Below, piece by piece: positions 8,141-16,233 of a stretch of DNA of 43,503 bases. The notes under the pieces are model-generated. The model ran no database searches. It was not told where the DNA came from and saw only the letters and a list, made by a program, of their open reading frames with translations. This stretch comes from Planctomycetota bacterium. Lineage in GTDB: Bacteria > Planctomycetota > Planctomycetia > Pirellulales > Pirellulaceae. A program made the translations under genes and the position numbers. Position 1 is the stretch's first letter, and every line of letters starts with the position of its first letter. Where the stretch lies: positions 1-43,503 of the forward strand of contig CAUJKA010000503.1 of assembly GCA_963204965.1 (NCBI GenBank), in the 5' to 3' direction.

Positions 8141-9021
8141 AAGATTCAAAGAAACGTAGGCAGTACAACTCGCGACATGAAGCAGAAGGCGGAGATCGCT
8201 TCCGAGACACGTAGCTTAGGGTGAAACAAACGTACTGTGAAGTATCCATGCTGGCCAGATCAGTGATACACACAGTTCAACGATTCTTACCGTACAACGA
8301 TACTCACAGTTCAAGCATGAACTTAGCAATGGCATTATAGCGAGTTGCAGGAAACGAAGTGAGCTTCGAATCGCTGGCTCACATGAGATTGATGAAGACA
8401 AAAATTTTCGTACCCTTGCTTGACAACTCGAACAGCAATCAGCACAATCCAGTCTCGTTCATTGGACGAAGCAGATGGATGATGTCAGCAATCACAAACG
8501 ACATCATCAATACGTTCTGTTGTCAGTGGCTCATCTTGAATTTACACAGCTTGTCTACGGCTTCCTGGCACATCGAAGTTTTTTGCGAGTAACGAATACT
8601 TGCACTGTCACTTGAGGATTTTTTCTATGGCAAAATCAACAGTTCTTCACGAAGAACGTTGGCTTTGCAGTAGTTACCGAACACGCCTTGTCATGCCTAG
8701 GATTATCACTTTGCATCGACAGTCAGGATGGTATTCAGGTAGGATCGCCTATTGTCGAATGCTAGGAAGCGCGCGCAGTAAGCATGACGAGGTGTTTTCC
8801 TTGGCAACGTAGTGCCATTGTACGCGGCAGGATGCCGCTCTTTTTTTTGCTGAGCTGCTCTGAAGACTCAGCAATCGCCAATTGAAGCTCTATTTCAACA
8901 TGGGGAAATCGCCCCATTTTCTAAGTCGCGGTTCGCGAGTCGATCGACAATTGGGAGTTAGCCTCAGCTTCACCCAAGTGATAGCTAGCAGGTTGCGATT
9001 CTTGAAGACACTGCCAAGAAA
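8141..9021. other. 880-base spacer without a convincing gene
   Basis: Mostly featureless. One small ORF, 8627-8812 plus (61 residues, MAKSTVLHEERWLCSSYRTR), has GAGGA 8 bases before its ATG but no recognisable family and no secondary support. ATGGGG-AAATCG-CCCCAT (8900-8917) is a 6-bp hairpin followed by TTTCT and could be a weak terminator in the plus direction. Confidence 0.35.
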
Positions 9022-9126
9022 TCGTGCTCGTGCTCAATGAAATGGTGCTCGTAATCGTAATCGAACGACCGGATTCGAGCAGGAGCAGGAGCAGGAGCAC
9101 GAGCACGAGTAGGAGCACGAGTAGGA
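9022..9126. repeat. Hexamer-armed inverted repeat, copy 1
   Basis: GTGCTCGTGCTC (9025-9036) pairs perfectly with GAGCACGAGCAC (9095-9106). The loop contains a unit shared with the copy at 18143: GGTGCTCGTAATCGTAATCG and flanks, identical over 29 bases (9043-9071 and 18164-18192). The right arm is built of GAGCAG/GAGCAC/GAGTAG hexamers. It sits immediately downstream of the acyltransferase gene (minus strand), a site consistent with 3'-end processing or termination. Confidence 0.75.
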
Positions 9127-9131
9127 AATCC

Positions 9132-10346
9132 TTAAATCCGCACGAAGATCTTATTGCGATACATCCAGTAACAGACGATCCAAAAACAGCATCCAACAGC
9201 CATGGACTGTAGCATTGGCTCGTAAACCTCACCAGCTAGCTTGAAAACATCTGCACCGAAGTGGGTTTGAATCGTCTTGGCTGTCCAAGGTCGAAGCAAC
9301 ATGCCCATAGAATAGACCGCTATCGAGTTCACGCCGAAAACAACTAGCACGATCGAGCCCCATTGCCATCGCATGACGTCGAGCACTAGGTAAAAGGCTG
9401 CAAGAATGCCAATGCAAATGCCAGTCGAGAAGAGCGCCCACGATGGAGTCCACAGTCGCTTGATCATTGGACAACCCAGCGAACTCCAAAGCACTCCAAG
9501 CATCACAGCTACAACTGCTCCGCCGAACATGAACGCCAGCTTTTGCGAGCTTGAACGATTGGATCGAATCAACTCGCCGATCATCAAGCCAAAGATCATC
9601 GTCGCGAGCGAAGGAATGAAGTTGATTGTTTGATAGCCGCCGCGATTGAACTCGAATGCTGTTTCACGAGGCAACCAATTCAGCACTACTAAATCGACTC
9701 GATGCCCCAGATTGGCGTTCTTGTGCCAAGCAGGAGGTACGTCGGCCAAGTGCTGCTCGGCCCAGGCCTTCTCGACGCCAACTTGCGGTGCCCCTTCCTC
9801 CAGCGAAATGCCCTCGCCGGCTGTCCAGTGGTAGGCAAGACACGTCACCACAAGAATAGCCAAGGCGCAGGCCAACTGAACAATCGCAGATCGTCGCCAC
9901 AACAGAAAAAGGAAGGCGTAACCCAATCCAATTTGAGTTAGCACGTTCATCAAAGACCAATCGGTCCTTGCGGCACCATTGGAGATCAGGAAGACGCCAA
10001 GAAACACCAGAATGATCGCTCGCGTAACTGCGTGCCCAAACATTCGCCCCCACGAATCGCCTCGATCGGCTCGCTTGACATAGGAATAGGCCATCGACAC
10101 GCCAACCATGAACATGAACGATGGTTGAATCAAATCCCAGAAAGCACAGCCGATCCAGTCGACATGTGAAAACTGATACTTGACAGCTTGCCAAAACGTC
10201 GAGTCGGGAGATTTCTCAAGAACTCGTTTTGCCGTTGCTTCTAAGCCAAAGCCATTGAAGGCCAAGCAAAGCATGATCAAACCGCGATAGGCATCCAGCG
10301 AAAGCAATCGCGGGCTATCGCTGGTATTGGTGTTTTGCACAGCCAT
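9132..10346 (-). CDS. DUF5009/HGSNAT-like membrane acyltransferase
   Basis: 404 residues from ATG 10346; a GTG at 10403 would add 19 residues but the conserved core begins RLLSLDAYRGLIML shortly after residue 10. Multi-spanning inner-membrane protein (around 9-10 hydrophobic segments). The block HVDWIGCAFWDLIQPSFMFMVG matches the region of heparan-alpha-glucosaminide N-acetyltransferase that holds its catalytic His (His-x-x-Trp-x-Gly), and that His is present here. RGGYQTINFIPS and the C-terminal VFGVNSIAVYSMG are also typical. The likely role is to move an acyl group across the membrane to a sugar amine or hydroxyl outside; substrate unknown. Single-gene unit. Confidence 0.82.
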   Translation of the reverse strand: MAVQNTNTSDSPRLLSLDAYRGLIMLCLAFNGFGLEATAKRVLEKSPDSTFWQAVKYQFSHVDWIGCAFWDLIQPSFMFMVGVSMAYSYVKRADRGDSWGRMFGHAVTRAIILVFLGVFLISNGAARTDWSLMNVLTQIGLGYAFLFLLWRRSAIVQLACALAILVVTCLAYHWTAGEGISLEEGAPQVGVEKAWAEQHLADVPPAWHKNANLGHRVDLVVLNWLPRETAFEFNRGGYQTINFIPSLATMIFGLMIGELIRSNRSSSQKLAFMFGGAVVAVMLGVLWSSLGCPMIKRLWTPSWALFSTGICIGILAAFYLVLDVMRWQWGSIVLVVFGVNSIAVYSMGMLLRPWTAKTIQTHFGADVFKLAGEVYEPMLQSMAVGCCFWIVCYWMYRNKIFVRI

Positions 10347-10745
10347 GATTGAAAGCTCTGTGAGAATTAAATTCAGAGCCTGCATTGTAAAGGCATGTTG
10401 CACTCCAAGTCAGATGGGGTGGCAACTAGGAAACCGACCTCAGAGTGACTTAGAGCTACGGTTCGGCCCTTTCAAAAACGAATCCGCGCAACACACGTCT
10501 CAGGGCTCCCTTCTCCCATGAGGCACGAAGGGGAGAAGGGCTGGGGATGATGGGTTCTTCGAGAGTAGCTGACAACCGCTAAGTTCAGAATCGAACTACC
10601 TAGCAAAGCAGAAAACCGAGAAATCTCTCACGGAGGCACAAAGGCACAAAGCTAAGAGGACTCAAATACGTTTGGTTGTCAGAACTAGTGGCACAAGTCA
10701 ATCAATTGAGTCACCTAGACACTTACTTAGCATTGCTCTAACCCG
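10347..10745. other. Spacer with REP-like inverted repeat
   Basis: No gene. CCCTTCTCCC (10508-10517) and GGGAGAAGGG (10531-10540) form a perfect 10-bp stem with a 13-base loop, followed by CTGGGGATGATGGG, a combination resembling dispersed REP-like sequences in many bacterial genomes (recollection). At 10624-10652 lies CTCACGGAGGCACAAAGGCA, whose imperfect inverse is found at 11281-11312 on the other side of the lipoprotein gene. Confidence 0.5.
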
Positions 10746-11141
10746 TCAATTCTCTAGATCTGATTCGTCTGTTTCGTCAATTACGATCCTAACGAAACTG
10801 TTTATGAAAATCCGCCCTGTGGGTTTACTACCATCTAGTTCAATCGCCGCTTGCTCAAAAGCCAAGTCGATCCGCGAATTCGGCCTCTCACACAAAATGT
10901 AGTCAAACGCGGCCCCAACAGGCCCACTGTCAGTTTTGAAATCTTCTCCACGAACAATTCGGCACACAAAACCGCTAGTCTCAAGTGTTGTTATCAAATC
11001 ACCATCACCGGACTTTTTAACTTGAGCCAATACTTCTCGCCGAAGCTGTTCGCCAGGAGTGAAACTTGTTGGCGTTACACTGTGAGTAACACAACCGCAA
11101 AGAAGCACTAAGGTAGTTAGTGTAAGCGTAATTCTGCTCAA
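10746..11141 (-). CDS. Small predicted lipoprotein of unknown function
   Basis: 131 residues. A type II signal sequence MSRITLTLTTLVLLCGC places the lipidated Cys at residue 17 (lipobox L-C-G-C). The mature part is about 115 residues with two Cys (GFVCRIVRG, YILCERPNS) that may form a disulfide and a C-terminal acidic tail (DETDESDLEN). No family recognised. Start is TTG at 11141; the neighbouring ATG is out of frame. It stands alone between two spacers and is flanked by inverted copies of a short repeat, so a recent arrival is possible. Confidence 0.65.
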   Translation of the reverse strand: MSRITLTLTTLVLLCGCVTHSVTPTSFTPGEQLRREVLAQVKKSGDGDLITTLETSGFVCRIVRGEDFKTDSGPVGAAFDYILCERPNSRIDLAFEQAAIELDGSKPTGRIFINSFVRIVIDETDESDLEN

Positions 11142-11340
11142 AGTTCATGTTCCATTTTTGAAATCACGGAATCGCTTTTGATAGCTACCTCAAAACGGCC
11201 AGGATATTGTAGAGGTTTTGGCGAAACTAGCCCAGACATTTTAAGGAACAAACTCTGCTTGGGCTGCAGCCTAGGCCAAGTGTTCTCCGTGTCTCTGTGC
11301 CTTCGCGAGAAATAATCAGATGCCTTTGTAAAAAGCGAAA

Positions 11341-11367
11341 CGGCCAGTTGAAAGAATCAACTGGCCG
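11341..11367 (-). terminator. Terminator hairpin behind the chemoreceptor gene
   Basis: CGGCCAGTTGA-AAGAA-TCAACTGGCCG is a perfect 11-bp stem with a 5-base loop, 56 bases downstream of the receptor stop codon. Read on the minus strand it is followed by TTTCGCTTTTTAC, a broken T-tract. Confidence 0.75.
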
Positions 11368-11422
11368 CTTGCCCTCACGCATCGAGAACGATCTGTTTTG
11401 CCCGAACGAGCCTCTGTACGGC

Positions 11423-13033
11423 TTAGAACTCCGAGAAGCCTGCGTTGGAGCTTGAGCCTACGCAAAGCTGCTCTAACTGCTGCTCGACATTACCCTCTAG
11501 CTCATCGTCATAGCTTCGAGCCGCAGCGCGACCCTTGCTGACTGCCTTCTTACTCTTCAGCGAGACCGGCTGACTTCGATAGCTTGACTTGCTAGATCGG
11601 AACGAGCTTACGCTTGGCTTGCTGACCAGATTGAACTGGCCAACTAACTCCTGAAGCTGAAGCGCTTGTCCAGCAAGGTTTTCAGCCGTACTGGTTAGCT
11701 CTTCAGTTTGAGCTGCGTTGGTCTGTACAACTTGATCCATCTGAGAGATCGCGCGATTAACCTGATCAATGCCTGTGGCTTGCTCGCGTGAAGCGGCTGC
11801 GATTTCCGAGATGATGTCGCTAACTCGTTTGACCGACGTGACGATCTCATGAAGCGATTCACCAGACTTGTTGACAAGCGTGCTACCGGTCTGGACCTTT
11901 CCGACCGAATCTTGAATCAGCGATTTGATTTCTTTTGCAGCCCCTGCGCTTCGCTGAGCCAAATTGCGCACTTCGCCTGCGACCACTGCGAATCCACGAC
12001 CTTGCTCACCAGCGCGAGCAGCTTCGACCGCGGCATTTAGCGCCAACAAGTTCGTCTGAAAAGCGATTTCATCGATGGTTGTAATAATGTCGGCGATTCG
12101 CTTCGAAGCCGAGAAGATTTCATTCATTCCCTTGACTGATTCTTCAACTACTTGCCCACCGGACTCAGCCACGCGGCGTGAATTGCCCGCCAATTGATTG
12201 GCTTGTTGTGCATTGTCTGAGTTCTGTTGAATCGTGCTGGTGATCTCTTCTAGGCTGGACGCTGTTTCTTCCAACCCCGAAGCCTGTTCCTGCGCTCCGT
12301 TGGACATCTCTTCCGAGGCGGCTGCAAGCTGTTGCGAAGCGGCTGCAACGCTGTCAGCAATACTGGACACTTCCAGCAACGCCACTGTAAACCATCTGGC
12401 GATCCACCAACCAATTCCCTGTCCGATCAGGGTGCCAGCCACAATTGTTGACATTACGAGCCAAAACGTGGAAGTGTAGCTACTTTTTGAAGCAGCGATT
12501 CCTTCTTCGGCAAACTTCTCGTTCATTGACGTCTCTTGGTCAAACAGAGACTCAACCTCTCGACCAAGCATCTGCATCGACTTAAGAGTCGCCAAGCTGA
12601 CTTCGGTATCGCCTTTGGATGATTGATCGATTGCCGTTAGACCAAGCTCGACGTACTTTGGAAAATACTCGACGATCTTAACAGTCAAGGCCTTTTCCTC
12701 GGGAGTCGTCGCTTGCGGAATGACAACTTCGTTGTATTGCGAATGAAACTCCTTGACCAGCGATTGAATCTCATCAAGACATTCCTGTCGTTCCTTTTCG
12801 CTCTTTGAAAGCAGAGCGTTGCAAGTTACACGTCCGACCTCCGTCTGAACCTCGCAGGCCTTACCCAATGCAGAGATCGGCAACAGTTGATTGTCGTACA
12901 TGTTCTGTATGGTTGCGAATGTCGTTCCAATCCGCGTCAACGCAAAGCCGGCAACGCTACCAAGCATTACGCAGACCACCAGAAACGAGAGTATCAGCTT
13001 GGCCCGGGCGCTAAGGGACTTCAGAATGTGCAT
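11423..13033 (-). CDS. Methyl-accepting chemotaxis protein lacking HAMP
   Basis: 536 residues. TM1 about 11-33, an extracytoplasmic all-helical four-helix-bundle-type sensor (34-188, EQ/KE rich), TM2 about 189-213. The cytoplasmic coiled coil starts at about residue 221 ([21 protein letters not shown]), so only some ten residues separate it from the membrane and no HAMP domain fits. The conserved hairpin tip is at about 321-363 ([40 protein letters not shown]), which binds CheA and CheW. After the coiled coil a basic, Ser-rich linker (470-510) leads to the C-terminal GFSEF, which fits the x-aromatic-x-x-aromatic tether pentapeptide of CheR/CheB-binding receptors. ATG 13033 has AGGA 7 bases upstream. 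Ligand unknown. Confidence 0.92.
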   Translation of the reverse strand: MHILKSLSARAKLILSFLVVCVMLGSVAGFALTRIGTTFATIQNMYDNQLLPISALGKACEVQTEVGRVTCNALLSKSEKERQECLDEIQSLVKEFHSQYNEVVIPQATTPEEKALTVKIVEYFPKYVELGLTAIDQSSKGDTEVSLATLKSMQMLGREVESLFDQETSMNEKFAEEGIAASKSSYTSTFWLVMSTIVAGTLIGQGIGWWIARWFTVALLEVSSIADSVAAASQQLAAASEEMSNGAQEQASGLEETASSLEEITSTIQQNSDNAQQANQLAGNSRRVAESGGQVVEESVKGMNEIFSASKRIADIITTIDEIAFQTNLLALNAAVEAARAGEQGRGFAVVAGEVRNLAQRSAGAAKEIKSLIQDSVGKVQTGSTLVNKSGESLHEIVTSVKRVSDIISEIAAASREQATGIDQVNRAISQMDQVVQTNAAQTEELTSTAENLAGQALQLQELVGQFNLVSKPSVSSFRSSKSSYRSQPVSLKSKKAVSKGRAAARSYDDELEGNVEQQLEQLCVGSSSNAGFSEF

Positions 13034-13089
13034 TTTGGATTCCTAAATGTGTAGGACTTGAAAGCAAGTGTTTTAGAACCGGACAGAAC

Positions 13090-13329
13090 CTAGATTGCTC
13101 TAGAGTCCTGCTGGCACAAGAGAACATCAGGAAGACAGACGCCTGTCTCCCGCTTTAGATTGGCTAATCCATGAACGTATAAGGGGCAGCCCGATACAGG
13201 CTGAGATCCGGCCAAACTGTCTTGAGCCGCCAAGATATCGTTGGCGTATTCTTCGCCTTGGAGATAGAAGGCGAGTAACGGATTAGCGTTGACGTCGTTG
13301 TCGCTAGACGTAGAGAGTCGTTGCTTCAT
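13090..13329 (-). CDS. Half-length CheW-like protein (probably truncated)
   Basis: 79 residues from ATG 13329, with AGGGG 9 bases upstream. NPLLAFYLQGEEYANDILAAQ resembles the first strands of CheW (L-F-L-GxEYG--V--V-E), and PVSGCPLYVHGLANLKRETGVCLPDVLL resembles the conserved P-x-P-x-YVxGvINLRG-x-vPViDL block. The protein then stops at TAG (13090-13092); the C-terminal half of the approximately 150-residue CheW fold is missing, and only 56 bases remain before the receptor gene, so no frameshifted remainder exists. Either a deletion derivative or a minimal coupling protein. Its place directly upstream of the receptor gene supports the CheW reading. Confidence 0.55.
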   Translation of the reverse strand: MKQRLSTSSDNDVNANPLLAFYLQGEEYANDILAAQDSLAGSQPVSGCPLYVHGLANLKRETGVCLPDVLLCQQDSRAI

Positions 13330-13891
13330 CGAGAATACCCCTATAAAGTGCCTCTGAGAGCGTGGAAACTCCAGAGCGTGACGTGGCAAAATGGTTGAGG
13401 CCGGGCAAAACAGCACAGTCTCAATAGGGGCAGGTTCATTTAGGTCCTGCACATCGAAGTGCAAACCCGAGGCTTGAAACTTGGGGAAAAGGACTGGGGA
13501 CATACGTGGGGTCGCCCAACTATCCGACACGATCGGAATCAATGGACGCTAATCCGCGGGTCGGCCGCGTTGAAAAACGCTCAAAACTCGCACTTTGGCC
13601 GGCCTCAAAACGCCAAAGCTGGCTGTTGGGCGGGGATTTTTGGCCTTTCCCCAGCTTGGGGAACTTGTAAGATATTACCCCTACGAAAATTCCATCGTAA
13701 GCAAAGTTTCTAAGGCACCCAACTTTTGGTGTTGTTTGAAGCCACTTGGTCGCTGAACAGGCGTGCCTGGCAGGCAAATACCAACCCTCTCAGGCTGGTT
13801 GTTGCCTTCGCAAACTCTGCATTTCTATCCGGTGTCGCAACTGTTTGCGACATTTGGCCCATTGTGTCGTTCGGTTCTCCAGGTGTTTTAT
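13330..13891. other. Divergent spacer between the chemotaxis genes and fusA
   Basis: Must contain promoters for both directions, though none matches a consensus well. TTCCCCA-GCT-TGGGGAA (13647-13663) is a perfect 7-bp inverted repeat, 229 bases upstream of the fusA ATG, next to a TTGTAAGATATT segment that could serve as a -10 region. No coding support: the frame open upstream of fusA lacks EF-G similarity before 13892. Confidence 0.4.
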
Positions 13892-15994
13892 ATGGATCTC
13901 GCAAAAGTTCGCAACATCGGTATTAGTGCTCACATTGACTCTGGTAAGACAACGCTTAGCGAGCGAATCCTGTTTTACACTGGCAAAATCCACAAGTTCG
14001 AAGAGGTCAAGGGCGGTGGCGACGGGGCCACGATGGACCACATGGAACTTGAGCAAGAGCGCGGTATCACCATTACCAGCGCCGCGACCAGTGTTACTTG
14101 GGGTGCTAATCCTGCCAGTAAGATTCCCGATACACACCATATCAACTTGATTGACACCCCTGGCCACGTGGACTTTACGATCGAAGTTGAACGATCGCTC
14201 CGAGTTCTCGACGGTGCCGTTCTGGTTCTTTGTGCAGTCGGTGGAGTTCAAAGTCAATCATTGACCGTTGACCGTCAAATGCGACGCTACAACGTGCCTC
14301 GCTTGGCGTTCATCAACAAGATGGACCGCACTGGAGCCAACGCCAAGAAGGTTGTGGCAATGATGCACGAAAAACTGAACACCGACGCTGTGCTTATGCA
14401 GTTGCCCATCGGTGCAGGCGAAACATACGCAGGTAGCGTCGACTTGATCACCATGAAGGCCCTGCGATTCATGGGAGACCGTGGTGAGAAGGTGGTGGAA
14501 GAAGAGATTCCCGCCGACATGATCGACGAATGCCAAGAGTATCGTCACAAGATGCTCGAAAGCCTGTCGATGTACAACGACGAGATGATGGAATTGCTTC
14601 TAAGCGAAGAAGAGATTCCTGAAGACTTGATCCACAAGGTCGTTAAGGATGCAGTTCAAAACCAAGGCCTAACGCCTGTATTCGTAGGCTCGGCGTTCAA
14701 GGACAAGGCTGTTCAACCTTTGCTGGATGCGGTCTGCCGTTACCTACCGAGCCCTCTTGAGCGAGAGATCAAAGCTCGTAAGTTCGACAATGAAGCCGAA
14801 CGATTCCCACTCAAGGCTGATCCTAAAGAGCCGTTCGTTGGAATGGCCTTCAAGATCGTCGAAGACACTTACGGTCAATTGACCTTCATGCGAATCTACC
14901 AAGGTCGCATCGAAAAGGGCGAAATGTACACCAACCAGCGTACAGGTCGTAAGGAACGCTTTAGCCGTATCGTGCGAATGCACGCCGACGCTCGCGAAGA
15001 AATTGATTTCGCTGAAGCTGGCGACATCGTGGCTATCATGGGTATCGATTGCGCGAGCGGTGAAACCTACTCGAACGATCGTGGCTATTGCTCACTTGAA
15101 AGTATGTTCGTACCTGAGCCTGTTATCAAAATGTCGGTCAACCCAGCTAGCCGAGCTGACGCCGACAAGATGGGCAAGGCTCTTCAACGCTTCCGCAAAG
15201 AAGACCCAACTTTCCAAGTCTACAACGACGAAGAAACCAGCGAAACGATCATCTGCGGAATGGGTGAGTTGCACCTGGACATTTACATCGAGCGTATGCG
15301 CCGCGAGTACAAGGTCGAAGTGCAAGCCGGTGCTCCTAAGGTTAGCTACCGTGAAGCTCCAACGCAGGTTGTCGAATTCGACTACAAGCACAAGAAGCAG
15401 ACTGGTGGTTCCGGTCAATACGCGCACATCAAGGGCGAGCTAAGCCCAATTGATACCGAAGGCGAAACAACATTCGAATTCGAAGAGCACGTAGTCGGCG
15501 GACGGATTCCCAAGCAGTTCATTCCACCTGTGGAAAAGGGCATGCGAGATTCGGTCGGCAAGGGACCTTTGGCAGAGTATCCTGTCGTGGGCGTTCGAAT
15601 CGACCTTCGCGACGGTAGCTACCACGACGTCGACTCGTCGGAACGCGCCTTCTACATTTGTGCACAAGGTTGCTTCCGTGAATCGATGGCAGCCGCCAAG
15701 CCAGTATTGCTCGAGCCGATTATGAAAGTGGAGCTAGAATGCCCCGAGTCCTACCAAGGGGACGTGGTCGGTGACGTTATTCGACGTCGCGGACTGATCG
15801 TGTCGACCGATAGTCGTGATGCCATCTCCTACGTTATCGCTGAAGTTCCGTTGGCCGAAACATTCGGATACGCCACCGACCTTCGCAGTATGACTAAGGG
15901 ACAGGGTACGTTTACGATGGAACTTCTGACCTATCGCAAGTGCCCAAGCAACGTCCAGGAAGAGATCATCATCAAGCGCAAGAAGAAGGACTAG
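13892..15994 (+). CDS. fusA: Elongation factor G, spirochaete/planctomycete (mitochondrial-like) type
   Basis: 700 residues. Start at ATG 13892 (MDLAKVRNIGISAHIDSGKT), with AGGTG 8 bases upstream; the frame stays open further upstream but without homology. GTPase domain: G1 HIDSGKT (residues 14-20), effector QERGITITSAAT, G3 DTPGHVDF, G4 NKMD. Domains II-V follow, with the domain IV region GQYAHIKGELSPI and the C-terminal FGYATDLRSMTKGQGTF. EF-G uses GTP to translocate tRNA and mRNA on the ribosome. Ser in place of Ala in G1 (HIDSGKT, usually HIDAGKT), together with GDGATMDHMELEQERGIT, places it with the spdEFG1/mitochondrial EFG1 group rather than ordinary bacterial EF-G. Single-gene unit with its own terminator. 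Confidence 0.96.
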   Translation: MDLAKVRNIGISAHIDSGKTTLSERILFYTGKIHKFEEVKGGGDGATMDHMELEQERGITITSAATSVTWGANPASKIPDTHHINLIDTPGHVDFTIEVERSLRVLDGAVLVLCAVGGVQSQSLTVDRQMRRYNVPRLAFINKMDRTGANAKKVVAMMHEKLNTDAVLMQLPIGAGETYAGSVDLITMKALRFMGDRGEKVVEEEIPADMIDECQEYRHKMLESLSMYNDEMMELLLSEEEIPEDLIHKVVKDAVQNQGLTPVFVGSAFKDKAVQPLLDAVCRYLPSPLEREIKARKFDNEAERFPLKADPKEPFVGMAFKIVEDTYGQLTFMRIYQGRIEKGEMYTNQRTGRKERFSRIVRMHADAREEIDFAEAGDIVAIMGIDCASGETYSNDRGYCSLESMFVPEPVIKMSVNPASRADADKMGKALQRFRKEDPTFQVYNDEETSETIICGMGELHLDIYIERMRREYKVEVQAGAPKVSYREAPTQVVEFDYKHKKQTGGSGQYAHIKGELSPIDTEGETTFEFEEHVVGGRIPKQFIPPVEKGMRDSVGKGPLAEYPVVGVRIDLRDGSYHDVDSSERAFYICAQGCFRESMAAAKPVLLEPIMKVELECPESYQGDVVGDVIRRRGLIVSTDSRDAISYVIAEVPLAETFGYATDLRSMTKGQGTFTMELLTYRKCPSNVQEEIIIKRKKKD

Positions 15995-16070
15995 TCCGGA
16001 GTCCGCCTTCTGCTGAGCTCGAACGTCAGCAGCATCAACTCTCGATCGTCAGCCTTAAAATCAAACTCAA

Positions 16071-16106
16071 ACACCGCCGAAGCTTAGCTTCGAGCGGTGT
16101 TTTTTG
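16071..16106 (+). terminator. Rho-independent terminator of fusA
   Basis: ACACCGC-C-GAAGC-TTA-GCTTC-GA-GCGGTGT followed by TTTTTG: a long stem with one small internal bulge, a 3-base loop and a T-run, about 77 bases after the fusA stop. The strongest terminator in the window. Confidence 0.9.
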
Positions 16107-16233
16107 TTAGTATGGAGCTTGTCGAAGACCCCTGCTTTGGAATGTTCGCAGCCGCCCGCTTCAGGTGCGTTACAGGTATCGGTAGAATCTGTTCGCTTAA
16201 TTAATCTCCAACACGTTTCAACGTTCGCCACGC

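Noticed and set aside
8141..9021. Possible tRNA or small RNA gene in the large spacer
   Set aside because: No cloverleaf, no GGTTC-type T-arm and no promoter-terminator pair; only one weak hairpin.
9664..10194. 176-codon ORF overlapping the DUF5009 gene in another frame
   Set aside because: Shadow of the membrane-protein gene; Cys/Arg/Ser-rich translation without motifs.
13763..13891. N-terminal extension of EF-G
   Set aside because: EF-G homology starts at MDLAKVRNIG (13892) with a suitable AGGTG upstream; the extension is unlike any EF-G.
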